This document shows, piece after piece, positions 27,727 to 38,686 of a DNA stretch of 64,000 bases. Location of the stretch: assembly GCF_001647715.1 (NCBI RefSeq), contig NZ_CP015600.1:5456001-5520000 (forward strand). Direction: 5' to 3'. A program made the position numbers and the translations under genes. Under the pieces are notes generated by a model. The model did no database searches. It was not told the origin of the DNA and saw only the letters and a program-made list of their open reading frames with translations. The number at the start of each line of letters is the position of its first letter. Positions within the stretch are counted from its first letter, which is position 1. The stretch is from Pseudomonas antarctica. GTDB lineage: Bacteria > Pseudomonadota > Gammaproteobacteria > Pseudomonadales > Pseudomonadaceae.

Positions 27727-28574
27727 ACACCGTTAAAACCGTACGAGAACTGCGAGCCGCCGTCGCTCACGCGCGCAGTGCCGGCAAGCGCATCGGCTTT
27801 GTGCCCACCATGGGCAATCTGCACAGCGGTCACGCCACCCTGGTGACCAAGGCCGCGCAGCAATCGGACTTCGTGGTGGCGAGCATTTTCGTCAACCCGC
27901 TGCAGTTCGGTGCAGGCGAAGACCTGGACAAATATCCCCGCACACTGGCTGCCGACCAGGAAAAGCTGCTGCAAGCCGGTTGCAACCTGCTGTTCGCGCC
28001 GACCGTCGAAGAAATGTACCCCGGCGGCATGACCGGCCAGACCCGCGTGAGTGTCCCGCAGCTGTCCGAAGGCCTCTGCGGCGCCAGTCGCCCAGGGCAT
28101 TTCGAAGGTGTGGCCACGGTAGTCAGCAAGCTGTTCAATATGGTCCAGCCGGACATGGCCGTGTTTGGCCAGAAGGACTACCAGCAACTGGCGGTTATTC
28201 GCGCCATGGTCCATGACCTGAACATGCCGATCCAGATCATCGGCGAACCGACCGTACGTGCCGCCGACGGCCTCGCGCTGTCATCGCGCAACGGTTACCT
28301 CACCGAAGAACAACGCGCCATCGCCCCCGTGCTGTACCGCAGCCTCAGCCAGATCGCTACCGCCATCAAAGCGGGTGACCACGATTTCGCCAAGCTGCGC
28401 GCCGAACAGATCCAGCACATCGAAGCGGCCGGCTTGCGCATGGATTACCTGGAAGTGCGCCAAGGCGTGCACCTGCGTCCGGCCACGACTGAAGACCGTG
28501 ATGTCGTTATCCTGGTGGCCGCGTATTTGGGCGCTACGCGCCTGATCGATAACTTGCACTTGAATCTGGCCTGA
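27723..28574 (+). CDS. panC: Pantothenate synthetase (pantoate--beta-alanine ligase)
   Basis: ATP-dependent ligase joining pantoate and beta-alanine. It has 283 residues from the ATG at 27723, which overlaps the panB stop by four bases; the longer frame from 27468 reads through panB in another frame. The nucleotidyl-transferase HIGH-type motif [14 protein letters not shown], the FVNPLQFG segment, GQKDYQQL and the KMSKS-like [10 protein letters not shown] are present. The usual third gene, panD, is not found next to it. Confidence 0.97.
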   Translation: MNTVKTVRELRAAVAHARSAGKRIGFVPTMGNLHSGHATLVTKAAQQSDFVVASIFVNPLQFGAGEDLDKYPRTLAADQEKLLQAGCNLLFAPTVEEMYPGGMTGQTRVSVPQLSEGLCGASRPGHFEGVATVVSKLFNMVQPDMAVFGQKDYQQLAVIRAMVHDLNMPIQIIGEPTVRAADGLALSSRNGYLTEEQRAIAPVLYRSLSQIATAIKAGDHDFAKLRAEQIQHIEAAGLRMDYLEVRQGVHLRPATTEDRDVVILVAAYLGATRLIDNLHLNLA

Positions 28575-28815
28575 CCCACCCGGCCTTTCCCCCTTAAAAA
28601 CCGCTAAACAGTTGCCCTCCCTGCTGCGCCGGTATAAAAAAGTACCGGCTACAGCGCAGACAAAGCCAAGACATATCGACACGCTAGGTTTAATGTAATC
28701 GCCCTGCGCCATTATTGGCGCTGACCGGAACCCAACGCCTGATGAAAGACTGGACGTTCCGGATTTAGAAGTGTCCTAAAGGCAAGTCCCCGTAATAAAA
28801 AGGAAACCCGCAGCG
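28575..28815. other. Intergenic region between panC and pgi
   Basis: A gap of 241 bases with no open frame of note. It contains a small hairpin CCGGTA-TAAAAAAG-TACCGG (about 28630-28650) and, before pgi, AAGGAAA as ribosome-binding site. panD, often found here in Pseudomonas, is missing. Confidence 0.55.
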
Positions 28816-30480
28816 ATGGCGTACTACCGCACCCCTCATGACGTTACCGCTCTGCCCGCTTGGCAAGCGCTCAATCAACACCGCCACGCCATGCAGGATT
28901 TCAGCATGCGCGAAGCGTTTGATGCCGATCCCCAGCGCTTCTCCCAATTCACCCTGAGCAGCTGCGGGCTGTTCCTCGATTACTCGAAAAACCTGATCAC
29001 CAGCGAAACCCGTGACCTGCTGGTGGCGCTGGCCAAGGAAGTCGACCTTAAAGGCGCGATCGAAGCGCTGTATGCCGGCGAACCTGTGAACTCCTCCGAA
29101 GGCCGCCCGGCCCTGCACACCGCCCTGCGCCGCCCAGTGGGCGACAAGCTGTCGGTCAACGGCGTGAACATCATGCCGGATGTGCACAAGGTGCTGAACC
29201 AGATCACCGACCTCGTGGGCCGTATCCACGATGGCCTGTGGCGTGGCTACACCGAAAAGCCGATCACTGACGTGGTCAACATCGGCATCGGTGGTTCGTT
29301 CCTTGGCCCGGAGTTGGTCTCCGAGGCGCTGTTGTCGTACGCCCACAAAGGCGTGCGTTGCCATTACCTGGCGAACATCGACGGCAGCGAATTCCACGAG
29401 CTGACCCAGAAGCTACGCGCCGAGACCACGCTGTTTATCGTCTCGTCGAAGTCCTTCAACACCCTGGAAACCCTGAAAAACGCCCAGGCTGCACGCGCCT
29501 GGTACCTGGCCCAGGGTGGTTCGGAAGCCGAGCTGTACCGCCACTTCATCGCCGTATCGAGTAACAACGCGGCGGCGGTAGCTTTCGGTATCCGCGAAGA
29601 AAACATCTTCCCGATGTGGGACTGGGTCGGTGGCCGTTACTCGTTGTGGTCCGCCATCGGTTTGCCAATTGCCCTGGCCATCGGCATGTCCAACTTCAAG
29701 GAGCTGCTGTCCGGTGCCTACACCATGGACCAGCATTTCCAGAATGCTCCGTTCGAAGCCAACATGCCGGTGCTGCTGGGTCTGTTGGGCGTGTGGTACG
29801 GCAACTTCTGGGGTGCGCGCAGCCACGCGATCCTGCCGTACGATCACTACCTGCGTAACATCACCAAGCACTTGCAACAGCTGGACATGGAATCCAACGG
29901 CAAGAGCGTGCGCCAGGATGGTTCGCCAGTGTCCACCGATACCGGCCCGGTTATCTGGGGCGGCGTAGGTTGCAACGGTCAACACGCTTACCACCAGTTG
30001 CTGCACCAAGGGACCCAACTGATTCCGGCCGACTTTATCGTGCCGATCGTCAGCTTCAACCCCGTGTCCGACCACCATCAGTGGCTGTTCGCCAACTGCC
30101 TGTCGCAAAGCCAGGCACTGATGCTCGGCAAGACACGCAGCGAAGCCGAAGCCGAACTGCGCGAGAAGGGCATGCCGGAAGCCGACGTGCAGAAGCTGGC
30201 CCCGCACAAGGTGATCCCGGGCAACCGCCCGAGCAACACCCTCGTGGTCGAGCGCATCAGCCCGCGTCGCCTCGGCGCACTGGTGGCCATGTATGAACAC
30301 AAAGTGTTCGTGCAGAGCGTGATCTGGGGCATCAACGCCTTCGACCAATGGGGCGTGGAGCTGGGTAAAGAGCTGGGCAAAGGCGTGTACAACCGTCTGA
30401 CCGGCGCCGAAGAAACCTCGGCCGAGGATGCTTCGACCCAGGGCCTGATCAACTACTTCCGCGGTCGTCACCGCGGCTGA
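28816..30480 (+). CDS. pgi: Glucose-6-phosphate isomerase
   Basis: Interconverts glucose-6-phosphate and fructose-6-phosphate, here mainly for gluconeogenesis and the Entner-Doudoroff cycle. It has 554 residues. Family blocks present are [35 protein letters not shown], the glutamate region [29 protein letters not shown] (active-site His) and the C-terminal [15 protein letters not shown] strong terminator follows at 30493-30522. Confidence 0.98.
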   Translation: MAYYRTPHDVTALPAWQALNQHRHAMQDFSMREAFDADPQRFSQFTLSSCGLFLDYSKNLITSETRDLLVALAKEVDLKGAIEALYAGEPVNSSEGRPALHTALRRPVGDKLSVNGVNIMPDVHKVLNQITDLVGRIHDGLWRGYTEKPITDVVNIGIGGSFLGPELVSEALLSYAHKGVRCHYLANIDGSEFHELTQKLRAETTLFIVSSKSFNTLETLKNAQAARAWYLAQGGSEAELYRHFIAVSSNNAAAVAFGIREENIFPMWDWVGGRYSLWSAIGLPIALAIGMSNFKELLSGAYTMDQHFQNAPFEANMPVLLGLLGVWYGNFWGARSHAILPYDHYLRNITKHLQQLDMESNGKSVRQDGSPVSTDTGPVIWGGVGCNGQHAYHQLLHQGTQLIPADFIVPIVSFNPVSDHHQWLFANCLSQSQALMLGKTRSEAEAELREKGMPEADVQKLAPHKVIPGNRPSNTLVVERISPRRLGALVAMYEHKVFVQSVIWGINAFDQWGVELGKELGKGVYNRLTGAEETSAEDASTQGLINYFRGRHRG

Positions 30481-30492
30481 TCCAGGTATCGC

Positions 30493-30522
30493 AAGGCCAA
30501 CGTCCGTTTGGACGTTGGCCTT
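30493..30522 (+). terminator. pgi terminator
   Basis: A perfect 13 bp stem, AAGGCCAACGTCC and GGACGTTGGCCTT with loop GTTT, 12 bases past the pgi stop. No long T tract follows. Confidence 0.75.
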
Positions 30523-30585
30523 GAACCCTCCCCCCAGTGCGCGCATCTTTATGGCTTGTTCCGAAAACAAGAATAAGGACCGCTC

Positions 30586-32523
<1,938 letters not shown>

Positions 32524-32539
32524 GAACCCCCGAGTCGCC

Positions 32540-33409
32540 ATGGAATTTATCCGCAGCCGTATCGAAACCCAGCTGATGAGCCTCACCGGTCTGTCACTGG
32601 GCCAGTTGGACCTGGAAAACCCCAAGGGCGACCCAGGCCTGTTCGGACCGGACTCGGTCAGTTGGCAAGTCCATGGCGACTTCAGCAGCATGCTCATCGG
32701 GGGCATCAGCGCGTTGATGCTGCAAGCCTTGCATCCGCTGGCCCTGGCCGGTGTGTGGGACCACTCCAACTTTCGCCAGGACATGCTCGGACGCTTACGG
32801 CGGACCTCGCAGTTTATTTCCGGCACCACGTTCGGTTCGCGCAAGGACGCCGAATGGCTGATTGAAAAAGTCCGCACCATCCACCTGCAAGTGGTCGGAC
32901 ACGCCCCGGACGGGCGAGCCTACGCGGCCAGCGACCCGGAGCTGCTGACCTGGGTGCATGTGGCGGAAGTCAGCAACTTTCTCGCGGCGCACCTGCGTTA
33001 TCGAAACCCGCACCTCTGCGGGCGGGACCAGGATCGCTACTACAGCGAAATCGCGCTGGTAGCCGAAAGGCTTGGCGCGCGACATGTTCCGCGCTCCCGG
33101 CAGGAAATTTCGGATTATCTAGCGCGCATTCGTCCGCAATTGCTGTGCGACGAGCGCAGCCGCGAAGTGCTGCGCCTATTGGTCAATGCGCCCGCCCCCA
33201 GCACACTGGCCAAACCCTTTGGCAGCTTGATGATGCAAGCAGGGATCGACCTGCTGCCGGACTGGGCCAGCGCGATGCTCGAACAACGCCAGAGCCCACT
33301 GCAACGCCAGATGATCCGCGCCGGGGTCAAGCGCAGCGCGCCGTTACTGCGTTGGGCGATGCGCAATGGGTCGGTACAGCGCGCCCATCGGCGGATGGGG
33401 TTGATGTAG
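32540..33409 (+). CDS. Oxygenase MpaB family protein (DUF2236)
   Basis: Protein of 289 residues of the DUF2236/MpaB/latex-clearing-protein superfamily, some members of which bind heme b and oxidise organic substrates. Conserved blocks are ALMLQALHPLALAGVWDHSNF, RTSQFISGTTFGSRKDAEWLIEKVRTIH, and LLTWVHVAEVSNFLAA, where the histidines are candidate heme ligands. There is no signal peptide. It starts 17 bases after acsB and may be co-transcribed. Substrate and activity are unknown. Confidence 0.82.
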   Translation: MEFIRSRIETQLMSLTGLSLGQLDLENPKGDPGLFGPDSVSWQVHGDFSSMLIGGISALMLQALHPLALAGVWDHSNFRQDMLGRLRRTSQFISGTTFGSRKDAEWLIEKVRTIHLQVVGHAPDGRAYAASDPELLTWVHVAEVSNFLAAHLRYRNPHLCGRDQDRYYSEIALVAERLGARHVPRSRQEISDYLARIRPQLLCDERSREVLRLLVNAPAPSTLAKPFGSLMMQAGIDLLPDWASAMLEQRQSPLQRQMIRAGVKRSAPLLRWAMRNGSVQRAHRRMGLM

Positions 33410-33464
33410 GCCAGCGCCTATAGCTGTTAAACTCCGCGCCCCCATTTACAGCAAGGCGCGCTCT

Positions 33465-34481
33465 ATGACTCCCTTGAATCAGGCGCTGCGCGCCGCCCTC
33501 GACCACCGCCAAGACCTGATCAACGAGCTGCATGCCCAAGGCACCGACTGCTACCGGCTGTTCCATGGCAGCCAGGAAGGCGCCGGTGGCCTGACCATCG
33601 ACCGTTATGGCCCGCAACTGCTGGTGCAAAGCTTCCATCAGTCCCTGCACACCGAGGAACTGCTGGACCTGCACCAACAGGTCAATCAGTTCATGGGCCT
33701 GGAATTGCTGCTGGTGTACAACGACCGTTCCCGTGGCAACTCGCGAATCGACCGTGAAGACACGGTGTACCGCGCCGAACCCGTGGCCCTGGAAGACAAG
33801 GTCGGCCACGAATGGGGACTCAATTACCGTGTACGTGGGCGCCATGCCGGGCAGGACCCGCTGCTGTTCCTGGATCTGCGCAACACCCGCGGCTGGGTCA
33901 AGGACCACAGCGCCGGCAAAAGCGTACTGAACCTGTTCGCCTACACCTGTGGCGTAGGCTTGAGCGCGGCAGCCGGTGGCGCAAGTGAGGTGTGCAACCT
34001 GGACTTCGCCGAGGGCAACCTGGCAGTCGGTCGCGAAAACGGCCTGCTCAACCCGCACTTGCCGACCATGGATTTTGTGCAGTCCGACTACTTCCCGGCG
34101 ATTCGCCAACTGGCGGGCTTGCCGATCACCCAGCGGCGCGGCCAAAAGCTGCCGAGCTATCCACGCCTTGAGCAACGCCAATATGACTTGGTGTTGCTCG
34201 ACCCCCCGGCCTGGGCCAAGAGCGCTTTCGGCACCGTTGACCTGTTGCGCGACTACCAGAGCCTGCTCAAACCCGCGTTGCTGGCGACGGCCGACAATGG
34301 CGTGCTGATCTGCTGCAACAACCTCGCAAAAGTCAGCATGGATGACTGGCGTGAACAGGTGCTGCGTTGCGCCGAAAAAGCCGGTCGCCCGGTACGCGAC
34401 TGGCAAATCATCACGCCGGGGGCGGACTTTCCTTCCCAGGACCAGCAGCCCCCCCTGAAAACACTGATGCTGCAACTGTAA
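33465..34481 (+). CDS. RlmI-like class I SAM-dependent methyltransferase
   Basis: Protein of 338 residues. Motif I is the usual VLNLFAYTCGVGLSAAAGGASEV, the acidic loop is NLDFAEGNL, and the catalytic segment is LVLLDPPAWAKSAFG in place of NPPY. This puts it in the COG1092 group of 23S rRNA cytosine or guanine methyltransferases, but it lacks an obvious PUA domain, so the exact target is uncertain. AAGGCG lies before the ATG. Confidence 0.83.
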   Translation: MTPLNQALRAALDHRQDLINELHAQGTDCYRLFHGSQEGAGGLTIDRYGPQLLVQSFHQSLHTEELLDLHQQVNQFMGLELLLVYNDRSRGNSRIDREDTVYRAEPVALEDKVGHEWGLNYRVRGRHAGQDPLLFLDLRNTRGWVKDHSAGKSVLNLFAYTCGVGLSAAAGGASEVCNLDFAEGNLAVGRENGLLNPHLPTMDFVQSDYFPAIRQLAGLPITQRRGQKLPSYPRLEQRQYDLVLLDPPAWAKSAFGTVDLLRDYQSLLKPALLATADNGVLICCNNLAKVSMDDWREQVLRCAEKAGRPVRDWQIITPGADFPSQDQQPPLKTLMLQL

Positions 34482-34556
34482 GACTTGTCTCAATAGACCC
34501 GCTTCTTCGGAACCGAAATCCCGTGCCATACTCCAAGGCACTCTCGTTCGACATAG

Positions 34557-37502
34557 ATGGCGTCACCCATGCCCAAAGGATTGATTCGCGCCATAGGCGC
34601 CTTGTTGACTGCCCTTGCTTTGTACAGCTTGCTGGGCTTTTTGATTCTGCCGGGCATCGCCCTTCGTATAGCCAACCAGCAACTGGCCAATTACGCCACG
34701 GTGCCGGCGCGGATCGAACGGATCGAGCTCAACCCGTTCAGCCTGGAGCTGACACTGTGGGGCCTGAAGATCGGTGAACCTGGCAAGGAACAGGTTGGCT
34801 TCGAGCGTCTTTACGCCAACCTGCAGATCGACAGTCTCTGGACGCGCGCCCTGCACCTGGCGGATGTGCAACTGGACCAGCCCAAGACCGAATTGCTGTT
34901 CGATAAATCCGGCCAACTGAATCTGGCGCAACTGTTCAAGCTGCCGCCGAGCGAGCCGACGCCGGCCGACCCGAATGCCAAACCCTTCCCGCTGCGTATC
35001 GACAGCATCAAGCTTGCCGGCGGTTATGTGCACTTCAAGGATCTGCGCCCGAGCGAGCCGATCGAATTCCTCTACAACAAACTCGACTTTGAGTTGAAAA
35101 ACCTCAGCACCTTGCCGGAAGACAACGCCGACATGACGCTGGTGGCTGCCGGTCCTGAAGGTGGGCAGATCGACTGGAAAGGCAATTTCAGCCTGGTGCC
35201 GATCACTTCCGAAGGCACGCTGAAAGTCACCGACGGCAAGATGAAAGCCTGGTGGCCATACGTACGAGACGCCGTGCCGTTGGTACTTGAGGACGGTGTG
35301 TTGAATTTCAGCACCGACTACAAGTTCAGCCTGGCCAAAGAAACCGAGCTGAACCTGACCAACACGGCTGCGAGCATCGCGCCCTTTGCCATCAAGGCAC
35401 CGGATGGCCGGCCATTGGTGCGGCTGGAACGCCTGGATATCAGCGAAACCACTGTAGACCTGGCCAAGCAGCAAGTTGTTGTCGGCAAGATTCGCAGTAA
35501 CAAGCTGGAAACCTGGGCCGCCCGCGAGGCCGATGGGCAACTGGATTGGCAAAAACTGTTTGCCGGCCAACCGAGCAAACCGGCCAAGGCACCGGAACCT
35601 GCCACTGCGCCAGCCACCGCCGACTCGCCAAAAGCTCAACCGGCAGCGCCCAGCAAACCCTGGCAAGTGCTGCTCAAGGACGTGCAACTGCGTAATTACC
35701 AGGTACACCTGGCTGACCGTCAGGCCAAACCCGCCGTCGCACTGGAACTGGGCCCGTTGAATGTCGATGTGCAGAACTTCGACAGCCTCAATCAGAAGCC
35801 CTTTAGCCTGAAAGTCGACTCCGGGCTGGGCAAGCAAGGCAAGATCCAGGCGGCCGGTGAGGTCAACCTCAACCCGGTCAGCGCCAGACTGAAAGTGAAT
35901 ACTCAGGATATCGACCTGCGGGTCGCTCAATCCTATATCAGCCCCTTTATTCGCCTGGAATTGCGCAGCGGCATGCTGGGCAGCAATCTGGATGTGAACC
36001 TGAAAAGCACGGACCCACTGGCCCTTCAGGTCACCGGCAGCGCTCAGGTCGATCAATTACACACCCTGGACACCCTCAAGAACCGCGACTTCCTCAAATG
36101 GCAACGCCTGATGCTGGAAGGCGTGAACTATCAGCACGGCAATAGCCTGTCGATCGACAAGGTCAACCTGCTGCAGCCTTATGCACGTTTCATGATCAAC
36201 GATGATCGCACCACCAACATCGATGACTTGCTGATCCCGCAACCAGCCGACAGTGGCAACAAGACGGCGGCCAAGCCTGCGACCAGTAAAGAGAAGCCGT
36301 TGGGCATTCATATCGGGCAGATTGCGATCAATGACGGTTCGGCCAACTTCGCCGACTTCAGCCTCACGCCCAACTTCGCCACCGCCATCCAACAACTCAA
36401 CGGGCAGATTGGCACCATTGACAGCCGCCAGGCCAAACCGGCGAGCGTCGACATCAACGGTAAGGTGGATCGCTACGCCCCCGTAACCATCAAGGGCAGC
36501 GTGAACCCATTTGATCCGATGGCGGCGCTGGATATCGCCACCAGTTTCAAACGCGTCGAACTCACCACATTGACGCCGTACTCCGGCAAGTTCGCGGGCT
36601 TTCGTATCCGCAAGGGCCGTCTCAACCTCGACCTGCACTATGTCATCACCAAAGGCCAGTTGAAGGCCGAAAACAAAGTTGTGGTCGAACAGCTGCAATT
36701 GGGTGAGAAGGTCGACAGTGCCGACGCCGTGGACTTGCCGATTCGCCTGGCAATCGCCCTGCTCAAGGACTCTGACGGCAAGATCTCCATCGAACTGCCG
36801 GTGACCGGCGACCTGAATAACCCGCAATTCAGCGTGATGCCGATTGTGTGGCAGACCCTGCGCAACCTGGTCGTACGCGCGGCAACGGCGCCGTTCAAGT
36901 TTATCGGCGGGCTGGTAAGCGGTGGGGGCTCGGAAGACCTCGGTAATGTGTCTTTCGCCGCAGGCTCCAGTGAGTTGAACAAAGACGCCGAAGGCGCCCT
37001 GAACACCCTGGCCAAGGCGCTGAAAGAGCGCCCTACCCTGCGCCTGGAAATCGAAGGCACGGCGGCTGCCAGCAGTGATGGGCCATTCCTGGCCGCAGAG
37101 CGTCTGGAGCGCGAATACCAATACAACTACTACAAGATCCTCCAGCGCCGTGGTGACAAGGTTCCAGCCCAGGCATCGCTGCTGGTTGTACCGGAGAAGG
37201 AAAAGGCGCCGTTGCTCGAAGGCATCTACCGCACTCGCCTGAAACAACAACCACCGGCTGAATGGAAAGACCTGAGCAGCGATGATCGCACCGCGAAGCT
37301 GAAGGATGGTTTGATCAAGTTCTGGAGCGCCAGTGACGTGCTGCTGCGCCAGTTGGGCCAAGACCGCGCCAGCACCATCAAGGACTACTTGGTGGACAAG
37401 GGAAAACTGGAAGATGACCGGGTTTACTTCATTGACGCCAACCTGGGGCAGGCTGAAAAGGATGGTCGGGTAGTGACGCCGATGCATCTGGATGCCGAGT
37501 AA
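34557..37502 (+). CDS. Large DUF748 (AsmA-like) envelope protein
   Basis: Protein of 981 residues with one N-terminal membrane helix (about residues 10-33) and a long periplasmic region of repeating beta-rich segments typical of DUF748 and the AsmA/TamB-like proteins. A Pro/Ala/Lys-rich linker (about 340-370) divides it. The C-terminal part, LNKDAEGALNTLAKALKERPTLRLEIEG, resembles the OmpA-like end of this family. AsmA-like proteins are linked to lipid transport or outer-membrane assembly; a role here is inference. The start could also be the ATG at 34569 (MPKGLIRAIG); neither has a good ribosome-binding site. Confidence 0.85.
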   Translation: MASPMPKGLIRAIGALLTALALYSLLGFLILPGIALRIANQQLANYATVPARIERIELNPFSLELTLWGLKIGEPGKEQVGFERLYANLQIDSLWTRALHLADVQLDQPKTELLFDKSGQLNLAQLFKLPPSEPTPADPNAKPFPLRIDSIKLAGGYVHFKDLRPSEPIEFLYNKLDFELKNLSTLPEDNADMTLVAAGPEGGQIDWKGNFSLVPITSEGTLKVTDGKMKAWWPYVRDAVPLVLEDGVLNFSTDYKFSLAKETELNLTNTAASIAPFAIKAPDGRPLVRLERLDISETTVDLAKQQVVVGKIRSNKLETWAAREADGQLDWQKLFAGQPSKPAKAPEPATAPATADSPKAQPAAPSKPWQVLLKDVQLRNYQVHLADRQAKPAVALELGPLNVDVQNFDSLNQKPFSLKVDSGLGKQGKIQAAGEVNLNPVSARLKVNTQDIDLRVAQSYISPFIRLELRSGMLGSNLDVNLKSTDPLALQVTGSAQVDQLHTLDTLKNRDFLKWQRLMLEGVNYQHGNSLSIDKVNLLQPYARFMINDDRTTNIDDLLIPQPADSGNKTAAKPATSKEKPLGIHIGQIAINDGSANFADFSLTPNFATAIQQLNGQIGTIDSRQAKPASVDINGKVDRYAPVTIKGSVNPFDPMAALDIATSFKRVELTTLTPYSGKFAGFRIRKGRLNLDLHYVITKGQLKAENKVVVEQLQLGEKVDSADAVDLPIRLAIALLKDSDGKISIELPVTGDLNNPQFSVMPIVWQTLRNLVVRAATAPFKFIGGLVSGGGSEDLGNVSFAAGSSELNKDAEGALNTLAKALKERPTLRLEIEGTAAASSDGPFLAAERLEREYQYNYYKILQRRGDKVPAQASLLVVPEKEKAPLLEGIYRTRLKQQPPAEWKDLSSDDRTAKLKDGLIKFWSASDVLLRQLGQDRASTIKDYLVDKGKLEDDRVYFIDANLGQAEKDGRVVTPMHLDAE

Positions 37503-37524
37503 CGCCTGAACGACATTATCCAAA

Positions 37525-37611
37525 TGTGGGAGTTGGCTTGCCTGCGAATAGCATCACCTCGGTTCAACTGAACGACCGAGGTGCCTGCATCGCAGGCAAG
37601 CCAGCTCCCAC
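37525..37611. repeat. REPIN-like palindromic element, copy 2
   Basis: TGTGGGAGTTGGCTTGCCTG at the left and the near-exact reverse complement CAGGCAAGCCAGCTCCCACT at the right, enclosing an inner palindrome (ACCTCGGTTCAAC/GACCGAGGT). It shares arms with the element at 26571-26657 and lies 23 bases past the DUF748 gene. Confidence 0.9.
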
Positions 37612-37656
37612 TTTGATGTATGTCGGCCTTGAAGTTTTGTTCCGGCCCACAATAGA

Positions 37657-37686
37657 ACAGGCCCCGACACAAGTGCCGGGGCCTGT
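37657..37686. terminator. Hairpin between convergent genes
   Basis: ACAGGCCCCG and CGGGGCCTGT form a 10 bp perfect stem. It may end the BON-domain transcript from the minus strand or the DUF748 transcript. T tracts are poor on both sides. A second small hairpin, GACCACA-TCCG-TGTGGTC, follows. Confidence 0.5.
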
Positions 37687-37792
37687 AATGACCACATCCG
37701 TGTGGTCGGTCGCATGAACTCAAGAGGTGCATCGGGTGGAAATCTAACTCACCCTAAGCCGCCGCCGTCCAGTTCAGACGAATAGTTGAGCG

Positions 37793-38392
37793 TTACTCTG
37801 CCTTCAGGCCATCGGCCGAAACAGCTTTAACGCCTTTGATTTTCTTGGCAATCGCAACAGCAGTGGTTTTCTGAGCTTCGGTCACTGCGACAGAAGAGGA
37901 CAGGGAAACAACACCTTTATTGGTTTCAACTTTGATGTCGGTGCCAGGAATACCTTTCTCGGTAACCAGGTCAGCCTTCACTTTGGTAGTGATCCAAGTG
38001 TCCGAAGTGGCATCTTTGGATTTGTCGATGTTGTCAGCTTTCATCGCACCGCCAGCCATCAGGCCATCAGCGGATACAGCGGTAACACCTTTGATTTTCT
38101 TGGTGATCGCTACAGCAGTCGCTTTCTGCGAGTCCGAGATAGCTACAGTCGACGACAGGGAAACCACGCCTTTGTTGGTTTCAACCTTGATGTCCGAGCC
38201 AGGAATACCTTTTTCAGTCAGCAGGTCAGCTTTGACTTTGGTGGTGATCCAAGTGTCGGAAGTGGACTCTTTGGCTTTGGTCATTTCGCCAGCGGCCAGG
38301 GTCATTGGCGCTTGGGAAGTCTGAGCAAAGGCCACGTTAGCACCCATGGCCAGGGTCAAAGCGGTAGCAGTAGCGAGAGCGAACTTCTTCAT
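37793..38392 (-). CDS. Secreted protein with two BON domains
   Basis: Periplasmic protein of 199 residues. The signal peptide MKKFALATATALTLAMGANVAFA (cut after residue 23) is followed by two BON domains, about 43-110 and 130-198. The halves are close copies: both contain SDTWITTKVKADL, TEKGIPG, DIKVETNKGVVSLSS and KKIKGV with AVSADGL, and match well at DNA level too. BON proteins of the OsmY type bind membranes and are made in osmotic or stationary stress; that role is inferred. The 294 bases upstream hold its promoter and the pnp terminator. Confidence 0.92.
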   Translation of the reverse strand: MKKFALATATALTLAMGANVAFAQTSQAPMTLAAGEMTKAKESTSDTWITTKVKADLLTEKGIPGSDIKVETNKGVVSLSSTVAISDSQKATAVAITKKIKGVTAVSADGLMAGGAMKADNIDKSKDATSDTWITTKVKADLVTEKGIPGTDIKVETNKGVVSLSSSVAVTEAQKTTAVAIAKKIKGVKAVSADGLKAE

Positions 38393-38637
38393 ACGAGTAA
38401 CTCCTGTTTTATTGAAAGTCTGCAGTGTGTGAACCTTGATGCTGCAGCGTTAACAGGGTTATTGCAGGCACTGTGCCAAGTTCTGAATTCGAATATTCCC
38501 CTTATAAAACAGCAACTTACAAAAACATCCAAATCTCGGAATCGTGCAAGTTGCATGAAACTGATCGTGCCTGCGTGCAAGTTGCGGCTTTTTGAATTAA
38601 CTAAGCGACTGATTTCCCGACATTTTCCTGCGCGCAT

Positions 38638-38665
38638 AAAAAAAGGACTCCGAAGAGTCCTTTTT
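38638..38665 (-). terminator. pnp terminator (bidirectional)
   Basis: AAAAAGGACTC and GAGTCCTTTTT with loop CGAA. On the minus strand it is followed by T-rich sequence, 22 bases past the pnp stop. Confidence 0.92.
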
Positions 38666-38686
38666 CAGCTTAAAGCGAAGGGGTAA

